Assembly (NCBI GenBank): GCA_023145485.1
Contig: JAGLDT010000113.1
Span: 1 to 12,405 of the forward strand
Direction: 5' to 3'
Origin: Cocleimonas sp.
Lineage (GTDB): Bacteria; Pseudomonadota; Gammaproteobacteria; Thiotrichales; Thiotrichaceae
Length of the DNA stretch: 12,405 bases
Numbering within the stretch: the stretch's first letter is position 1; each line of letters opens with the position of its first letter. Below are positions 7,718-12,405 of this stretch, piece by piece. A program made the translations under genes and the position numbers. The notes under the pieces were generated by a model that saw only the letters and a program-made list of their open reading frames with translations, made no database searches and was not told the DNA's origin.

Positions 7718-8680
7718 ATGAAAAATTGGCTATATGTACTCAGTATTGATATTTTAAACATCACTTTAAATCTTTATAAAATAATGATCCCTATTATTAT
7801 TTCAGTGAAGATACTTGAGGAGCTTGGTGGTATAAAATACATCGCTTATGCACTCTCACCCCTAATGCAATTTGTTGGTTTACCAGACTCAATGGGGCTA
7901 GTATGGGCAACGACCTTAATCACTAATATCTATGGTGGTATGATTGTATTTATCTCAATCGCAGCACAAGAACCGCTGACAATAGCACAAGTAACGGTAT
8001 TGAGTGGCATGATGCTACTGGCTCATAACTTACCTGTAGAAGTTCGAATTGCTCAAAAAACAGGTGTTAGGGTCGGCTTTAATTTATTATTGCGAATTGG
8101 TGGCGCATTGCTATTTGGCTTTTTGCTACACAGCATTTATAACGCAGGCGGTTGGTTACAAGAAACTAATGTCCTTTTATGGAAACCTGCAATAATTGCT
8201 GATAATAGCTTGTCGGCATGGATTTGGTTGCAATTACAAACCTTACTACAGGTCTTTATCATCATTGCTATCTTAGTCACCTTCTTGAAATTACTTAAAT
8301 CCACAGGCTTTGAACGTATTTTAATATTTCTTCTCAACCCCATACTACGTCTATTAGGTCTAGGAGAAAAAACAGCCAGCATTACTATTATTGGCATGAA
8401 TCTAGGCTTAACCTATGGGGGTGGGTTGTTAATTGCCGAGGCAAAGAAAGGAGAATTAAGTCAGCGTGAGATTTTTGGAGCAATCTCCCTAATCGCAATC
8501 TGTCATGCTCTCATTGAAGACACTTTATTAGTCATGCTATTAGGTGCTGATATTTCAGGTGCTCTGTATCTGCGTTTAGTGTTTGCCTTTATTGTTATTG
8601 GTATCGGAATACGACTTATCCTCAAACTAAATGATGCGCTCTTTTATCGCTATTTAGGCATTAAATCACCCAAAAATTGA
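7718..8680 (+). CDS. Nucleoside-recognition (Gate) domain membrane protein
   Basis: A 320-residue polytopic inner-membrane protein with the look of the Gate/nucleoside-recognition family (as in SpmA/SpmB and the cores of CNT and FeoB transporters). Two halves echo each other. SPLMQFVGLPDSMGLVWAT with a YGG at 72-74 and HNLPVEVRI at 103-111 corresponds to NPILRLLGLGEKTASITII with a YGGG at 233-236 and CHALIEDTLL at 262-271. This implies two Gate modules in one chain. The substrate cannot be told from the sequence; despite the family name, many members are not known to carry nucleosides. No ATG, GTG or TTG lies in frame upstream before a stop at 7658, so the ATG at 7718 is the first usable start. 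CAGG lies eight bases before it. The gene follows DUF2339 by 103 bases with no terminator seen, so read-through is possible. Confidence 0.8.
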   Translation: MKNWLYVLSIDILNITLNLYKIMIPIIISVKILEELGGIKYIAYALSPLMQFVGLPDSMGLVWATTLITNIYGGMIVFISIAAQEPLTIAQVTVLSGMMLLAHNLPVEVRIAQKTGVRVGFNLLLRIGGALLFGFLLHSIYNAGGWLQETNVLLWKPAIIADNSLSAWIWLQLQTLLQVFIIIAILVTFLKLLKSTGFERILIFLLNPILRLLGLGEKTASITIIGMNLGLTYGGGLLIAEAKKGELSQREIFGAISLIAICHALIEDTLLVMLLGADISGALYLRLVFAFIVIGIGIRLILKLNDALFYRYLGIKSPKN

Positions 8681-8687
8681 TGAAATA

Positions 8688-8707
8688 GTGAAAATATCAC
8701 AGTTTTT
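8688..8707 (+). terminator. Weak terminator-like hairpin behind the Gate gene
   Basis: GTGA (8688-8691) and TCAC (8697-8700) can form a 4-bp stem with a five-base loop. Two bases and then five T residues (8703-8707) follow, right after the stop codon of the upstream gene. The stem is very short, so efficient termination is doubtful. Confidence 0.25.
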
Positions 8708-8709
8708 GC

Positions 8710-8725
8710 TTAGGTTAAGACCTAA
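8710..8725. repeat. Perfect 6-base inverted repeat with tetraloop
   Basis: TTAGGT (8710-8715) and ACCTAA (8720-8725) enclose TAAG. An outer TTGC (8707-8710) can extend the pairing to GCAA (8730-8733) with a bulge. No T-run follows, so it is not a simple terminator. It may extend the hairpin just upstream or be an operator-like site. Confidence 0.3.
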
Positions 8726-8790
8726 AATAGCAACCTAATTTATAAAAATAATCCACAATACCACCTTTACGCTATCAATCATCTTTAGGA

Positions 8791-8814
8791 AAGGCGCTGA
8801 CTAAGGCTCGCCTT
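8791..8814. repeat. Inverted repeat just upstream of the peptidase ribosome binding site
   Basis: AAGGCG (8791-8796) and CGCCTT (8809-8814) form a 6-bp stem with four G-C pairs and a 12-base loop. It ends 12 bases before the strong AGGAG (8827-8831). It stands out in AT-rich surroundings and could be a leader hairpin or an operator. No T-run follows. Confidence 0.35.
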
Positions 8815-8837
8815 ATCTAAACAAAGAGGAGAAAATT

Positions 8838-9299
8838 ATGTACATATTAAACGTACCATTAGAAGCTCAACAAAAAAAATATACCTGCTGGCATGCATCA
8901 GCTCTTATGATTTGGCGCTATTCTCAAGGAAGAACGGGGCGTGCAGGGCCTATGCACAGTCTGGGTGAAAAATGGAAAAATAATAAAGCAATCTATCCTT
9001 CTGAGTTTATTCGTCTAGCAAAAAATGTGGGGTTACTGCCACTCGCAAATACAACCAATGTCTCTCTTCCTGAATCCACATTAGAAGGGTTTTTAAAAGA
9101 CCATGGCCCAATATGGTGTGCAGGGTACTGGTATGGTAAGCCACATATCGTCGTTCTCACAGGTGTTGCAAATAATATGGTCTTTATCAATGATCCTAAT
9201 AAGGGCGTTGCTAAATTGGGTTCACTTTTATGGTTTAATAATAAGTTAGCCTCTCAGTACGCGGGTTGTATGATGGTTAAGAACTCAGCTCGTTATTAG
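8838..9299 (+). CDS. Papain-like cysteine peptidase (AvrRpt2/C70-like)
   Basis: A compact 153-residue protein with a papain-fold active site. AQQKKYTCWHAS gives the nucleophile Cys17 with Gln11 six residues ahead as the likely oxyanion residue. KPHIVVLTG gives His103, and VFINDP gives Asn118/Asp119 at the usual distance. The order (NVP, QQ, CW, GP-x-W-x-x-G, H-x-V-V-x-x-G, INDP) matches the small AvrRpt2-type papain-like domain (Peptidase C70). There is no signal peptide and no membrane span, and the domain fills the whole chain, so it is either cytoplasmic or exported by a route that needs no Sec signal. AGGAG six bases before the ATG makes this the best ribosome binding site in the window. 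Gaps of 157 bases before and 253 bases after (to the next large gene) suggest its own transcript. The fold and catalytic residues are well supported; the substrate and biological role are unknown. Confidence 0.75.
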   Translation: MYILNVPLEAQQKKYTCWHASALMIWRYSQGRTGRAGPMHSLGEKWKNNKAIYPSEFIRLAKNVGLLPLANTTNVSLPESTLEGFLKDHGPIWCAGYWYGKPHIVVLTGVANNMVFINDPNKGVAKLGSLLWFNNKLASQYAGCMMVKNSARY

Positions 9300-9314
9300 C
9301 AAATATAAAAGGGT

Positions 9315-9422
9315 ATGAAGAAAAAACACACATGTTTTTCAAAAGAATCATTATTTTTTATGCTCTTCATCGTGATAATAAATCAACTTCTACTCAAATA
9401 TGACAGATTCAATATAAAGTAA
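9315..9422 (+). CDS. Possible 35-residue single-span membrane peptide
   Basis: A short frame starts 15 bases after the peptidase stop codon. It reads MKKKHTCFSKES, then the hydrophobic run LFFMLFIVIINQLLL (residues 13-27), then KYDRFNIK. A basic start, one hydrophobic helix and a polar tail are typical of small membrane proteins. Against it, the only Shine-Dalgarno-like bases (AAAAGGG) end one base before the ATG, which is too close, and AT-rich DNA easily encodes Phe/Ile/Leu runs. Inverted bases within it (ATGAAGA at 9315-9321 and TCTTCAT at 9364-9370) could instead reflect RNA structure. I do not recognise a family. It could be an accessory or immunity peptide for the peptidase, or chance. 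Confidence 0.25.
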   Translation: MKKKHTCFSKESLFFMLFIVIINQLLLKYDRFNIK

Positions 9423-9552
9423 GTGAAAAAAACTATTTACTGTTTATTTTCTGATAGATAGGCAATTCGTACTGATTGTTTTATAAGCTTTTATCTCTTC
9501 CTTCTTAGCAGTATAGTAAGCACTCCCCGTAGCTTTTCTTATTATTTATATT

Positions 9553-10833
9553 ATGTCGATTAAATTACTGTGTACCCTTATTATTTTTAGTCTGGTTTTA
9601 ACCTCTGCCCCTTCTTTTGCCAGAAAGCCGACCTTGTCCTCACTCAATTACGCTATTAGTGGTCTCAAAAGAAAGAATAATATTCTGGAAAAAAGGTTAA
9701 AAACACAAAGAGGTCGCCAAGAAAAGCAGGATTTGAATTTTCAAGATATTTTGAAACAACAAATACAGCAAAATGAGCAAACAAAACAACAATTCCAACA
9801 AGATTTAGACAATCTAAAACAACAATTGCAAACTCAGAACAATAAAAAATTAGCAGATGATAATCTGCTCTATTTATTAGCTGCATTAAGCACTTTAGCG
9901 CTTGGTTTATCTGTTTTTTCACTACTATTAGTACGACGTAAACCAGAACCTGAAACATTAGAGTTAACCCCACGTATTGAACAAACTGAAGTTGATATTA
10001 TTAAACTATCAGGACAATCAGCTCAACACAGCCATGAGGTTGCCTCATTAAAAGCCACACATGGCGAATTATTCAAAGGCTTTAGTCATAAATTAAATAA
10101 GCTAGATAATGAGCGTAAACAAAGTTATGAACGTAGGCAGTCGGTTGAGAAAGAATTAGGATTATTATTACAACAGCCCGTCGCCTATGAAGCAACAGAG
10201 GCAGATCGCCTAGTCCTTAGTACTATGCTGGAAGAAGAGAATCTTAATTTTGAAGAAACGTTAAAGGCAAAATCATTAGTTGCTGAATATCAAGGTCAAT
10301 GGCGACTCGCAATTGTTTATTGGGAGACATTACTCGCAGAAAATGAAAATAACACACTGGCTTTATTACATGTTGGCTATAGTAACTACAAACTAGCAGA
10401 GAATCATCGAGATGATGATTATTACCTCACTAATGCGACCAATACCTACAGTAAAATCATGCAACTAGCCCCTGAGTATTTTGAAGATATTAATGCCTAT
10501 GATGACGATGAAAATATGGGCGCAAGCGAATTAGTCAATGATCCTGATAAAGTGATTATTTATCAGCAAATTGAGCAATTGATTATGAAAGCAGATGAAC
10601 TAAAAAATTATTACTCTATTTATAATCTTGCTTGTCAGTATGCTAAAGAGGGCAAAATGGAAGAGGCAAAAGATTGGCTAGAGCAAATAGCGCTAGAGTC
10701 CAATACACTGCACTGTAAACACTTACGTGACGATAAGGATTTAAAATCGATTCGAGACCTACCTTGGTTTCAGCGACTAATGACAGAATCATGCGAAGAG
10801 AGCTTCAAAAAGAAGACTAAACACCAAGATTAG
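9553..10833 (+). CDS. Envelope coiled-coil protein with C-terminal TPR-like repeats
   Basis: A 426-residue protein. Residues 1-23 look like a cleavable signal peptide (hydrophobic core, then APSFA before RKP). Residues 28-98 are a Lys/Gln/Asn-rich coiled coil with many QQ pairs. A hydrophobic span follows at 105-127 and ends in RRKPEPE. A second helical, coiled-coil-like region covers about 140-205. Helical pairs of TPR type follow at about 235-310 (EYQGQWRLAIVYWETLLAEN) and 355-412, ending in a DKDLKSIRDLPWFQRL element of the kind that often closes TPR arrays. If the signal is cleaved, the first coiled coil is periplasmic and the TPR part cytoplasmic; if not, the first segment is a second anchor. 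No Shine-Dalgarno is visible before the ATG; a TATAGT at 9512-9517 could be a -10 box. I do not recognise the family. TPR and coiled coils suggest a scaffold or assembly role. Confidence 0.65.
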   Translation: MSIKLLCTLIIFSLVLTSAPSFARKPTLSSLNYAISGLKRKNNILEKRLKTQRGRQEKQDLNFQDILKQQIQQNEQTKQQFQQDLDNLKQQLQTQNNKKLADDNLLYLLAALSTLALGLSVFSLLLVRRKPEPETLELTPRIEQTEVDIIKLSGQSAQHSHEVASLKATHGELFKGFSHKLNKLDNERKQSYERRQSVEKELGLLLQQPVAYEATEADRLVLSTMLEEENLNFEETLKAKSLVAEYQGQWRLAIVYWETLLAENENNTLALLHVGYSNYKLAENHRDDDYYLTNATNTYSKIMQLAPEYFEDINAYDDDENMGASELVNDPDKVIIYQQIEQLIMKADELKNYYSIYNLACQYAKEGKMEEAKDWLEQIALESNTLHCKHLRDDKDLKSIRDLPWFQRLMTESCEESFKKKTKHQD

Positions 10834-10883
10834 ATTTTTGCTTGTTTCATACTATTGGGAAATGAAAGATGCCTAACAAAGGT

Positions 10884-10911
10884 TTGTAAATAAGCAAATC
10901 ACACTGATAAT
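10884..10911 (+). promoter_or_regulatory. Candidate promoter for the beta-helix lipoprotein
   Basis: TTGTAA (10884-10889) and GATAAT (10906-10911) are 16 bases apart and match the sigma70 boxes at four and five of six positions. Transcription would begin about 85 bases before the ATG at 11002, inside the 168-base gap. Chance matches are common in such AT-rich DNA. Confidence 0.3.
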
Positions 10912-11001
10912 TGTTGAGGGCATAGGCTTGCAAAGGCACTCTCCCCTTTTTTCATGATATGCTCCCTCCTCCTAAAAAAAATAAAAGAAGGTACTTGAAC
11001 C

Positions 11002-12345
11002 ATGAAATATAGACTCGCAATTATTCTCCTCGTGCTACTTTCAGCGTGTAAAGTAGATGAAGAGCTAGGACTTACAGAAGAAACGCGAATAGCAATACAA
11101 AATGAAAACCCTGATGACTGTCCAAATTGGAAGTCTAATGAAATGGTTACGATTACCGAAAATACAACGCTACCAAGTGGCTGTCGTTATGATCGAGTAA
11201 GGTTTGAAATTACCCGTTCTGATGTTGTATTTGACTGTAATAATGCAATTCTTAATGGCTTGGGTAAAACAAAACGTAATACTTTTTTTCTTGCTTACAA
11301 ACAAGAGGAAGCCCCCTTGCTAGCGGCCTTTTTTATTCGTGGATCAGAAGATGATTTTATTGAAAATGTGACCATAAAAAACTGTAATATTAGTTACTAT
11401 ATAAATGGCGTTAATGTCAATTTTGGTCTTAAGGAATCAACCCATCACAATTTAAAAAATAATATCAATGTTGCTGCACTAGAAGATCATTTAAGAACCC
11501 TTTCACCACACAATATTCAGTTAGAAAATATGAACATTACCGCCAACCATAAAACAGCTATTTATATACAGCGTTATATTACTGATTTTAAACTAAAGGA
11601 TAGCACGATCAAAGCAAATGATATTGGTATTTATTTAGAGTCTGGTACAAAAAATAATCTTATTAGCAATACCACTTTTAGTAAAAATGGTGAAACGACT
11701 TATGATCTTGCTAGTAGAAAGCGTAAACTTCGGATTAAAAAGCGAGAGGCAATAGCAATAGATTCTTCTGCTTATAATACCATTATAGGTAATACCTTTA
11801 TTAATAATGCAGGTGGCGCTATTTTCCTTTATAAAAACTGCTACGAGAACTATAAGGACGAAAGCTCTTTACCGCGCATTCAACACAGTAGTTTTAATAT
11901 TATTGAAAACAATACCTTTTCGGATGAACGCAAAGGGGTATGGATTGCCTCAAGACAAAGTAGAGAAATGGAAAACTTTAACTGTGGTGACCCTTTAGTC
12001 ATTGTCGGTGAGGACAATGATGATAAATACTATGAAGATTTTTCTCGAAACAATCAGATAGTCAGCAATGTCTTTAACGGTGTTGAAAAGTCAATTATAG
12101 TAGAGGATGATAATAATATTATTTCAAATAATACTTTTACAGGTGAATCAAGAGTTGATTTAATCATTGGCACAGAAATAAGAAGCACTTACTTAAACCA
12201 TCCTGTTAAAAATACAGTTGTAGAAAACAATACATTTAACAGTACTGCGACAACATCTCATGTAAGAATTTTACATGGATCAACAGGAAGTGTTTTTAAC
12301 AAAAATAGCCCCGCCATTTCTATTGAAGAAAGCACTGAAAAATAA
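11002..12345 (+). CDS. Lipoprotein with right-handed parallel beta-helix repeats
   Basis: A 447-residue predicted lipoprotein. Residues 1-15 form a lipoprotein signal peptide with lipobox LSAC, so Cys16 would be lipidated. Lys follows at position +2 rather than Asp, so by the E. coli rule it should be sorted to the outer membrane. From about 65 to 435 the chain is built of short beta repeats of PbH1 type, with the recurring turn N-(N/T)-T-F or a variant near 222, 264, 303, 356, 376 and 409, as in NosD/CASH-like and pectate-lyase-like folds. Other cysteines at 40, 61, 79, 128, 280 and 328 could form disulfides in the periplasm or at the surface. I see no pectate lyase catalytic motif I can name. 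The likely role is carbohydrate binding or processing, or a surface structure, but this is inference from the fold. AAGG lies about ten bases before the ATG. The gene ends 60 bases before the window edge. Confidence 0.75.
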   Translation: MKYRLAIILLVLLSACKVDEELGLTEETRIAIQNENPDDCPNWKSNEMVTITENTTLPSGCRYDRVRFEITRSDVVFDCNNAILNGLGKTKRNTFFLAYKQEEAPLLAAFFIRGSEDDFIENVTIKNCNISYYINGVNVNFGLKESTHHNLKNNINVAALEDHLRTLSPHNIQLENMNITANHKTAIYIQRYITDFKLKDSTIKANDIGIYLESGTKNNLISNTTFSKNGETTYDLASRKRKLRIKKREAIAIDSSAYNTIIGNTFINNAGGAIFLYKNCYENYKDESSLPRIQHSSFNIIENNTFSDERKGVWIASRQSREMENFNCGDPLVIVGEDNDDKYYEDFSRNNQIVSNVFNGVEKSIIVEDDNNIISNNTFTGESRVDLIIGTEIRSTYLNHPVKNTVVENNTFNSTATTSHVRILHGSTGSVFNKNSPAISIEESTEK

Positions 12346-12405
12346 TTACTATTACAGGTAAAATTAAAAATACTGATCTATAACTCATCTCCTTACACAC
12401 AAGTC

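Noticed and set aside
9320..9340. Hairpin GAAAAAACA / TGTTTTTC as a terminator of the peptidase gene
   Set aside because: The pairing is A/T-only with a bulge and the T residues are inside the stem rather than behind it. It also lies within the possible small frame.

Overview
The window looks like a chromosomal segment of an AT-rich gammaproteobacterium. The reasons are a YajC N-terminus, an EF-P that carries the modifiable lysine together with both lysylation enzymes (EpmA and EpmB), and a PilZ-type protein of a kind I associate with gammaproteobacteria. I cannot name the genus. I saw no tRNA, rRNA, CRISPR array, insertion sequence, integrase or phage gene.

Region 1 (1-2856) is conserved housekeeping. 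On the minus strand, reading leftwards, are efp (elongation factor P), epmA (EF-P lysine ligase) and the first codons of yajC (SecDF-associated membrane protein, cut by the window edge). epmB (lysine 2,3-aminomutase) is divergent from efp with a 38-base gap. EpmB makes (R)-beta-lysine, EpmA attaches it to Lys34 of EF-P, and the modified EF-P relieves ribosome stalling at polyproline. The substrate and both enzymes therefore sit side by side. A short hairpin with a T-run overlaps the epmA stop codon and probably separates epmA from yajC.

Region 2 (2857-3159) is a 303-base gap with no convincing gene, probably the 5' regulatory region of the next gene.

Region 3 (3160-8680) holds three plus-strand genes: a PilZ-like protein (putative c-di-GMP receptor), a very large DUF2339 polytopic membrane protein 21 bases downstream, and a separate Gate (nucleoside-recognition) membrane protein. 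The first two are probably co-transcribed.

Region 4 (8838-12345) is less conserved in character. It holds a small papain-like (AvrRpt2/C70-type) cysteine peptidase without a signal peptide, a possible 35-residue single-span membrane peptide just behind it, an envelope coiled-coil/TPR protein, and a lipoprotein with a right-handed parallel beta-helix. The long gaps suggest separate transcription units. All genes from 3160 on lie on one strand and most are membrane, envelope or signalling proteins, but nothing in the sequence proves that they form one system. The best leads for novelty are the peptidase with its tiny neighbour, the PilZ-like/DUF2339 pair and the beta-helix lipoprotein.
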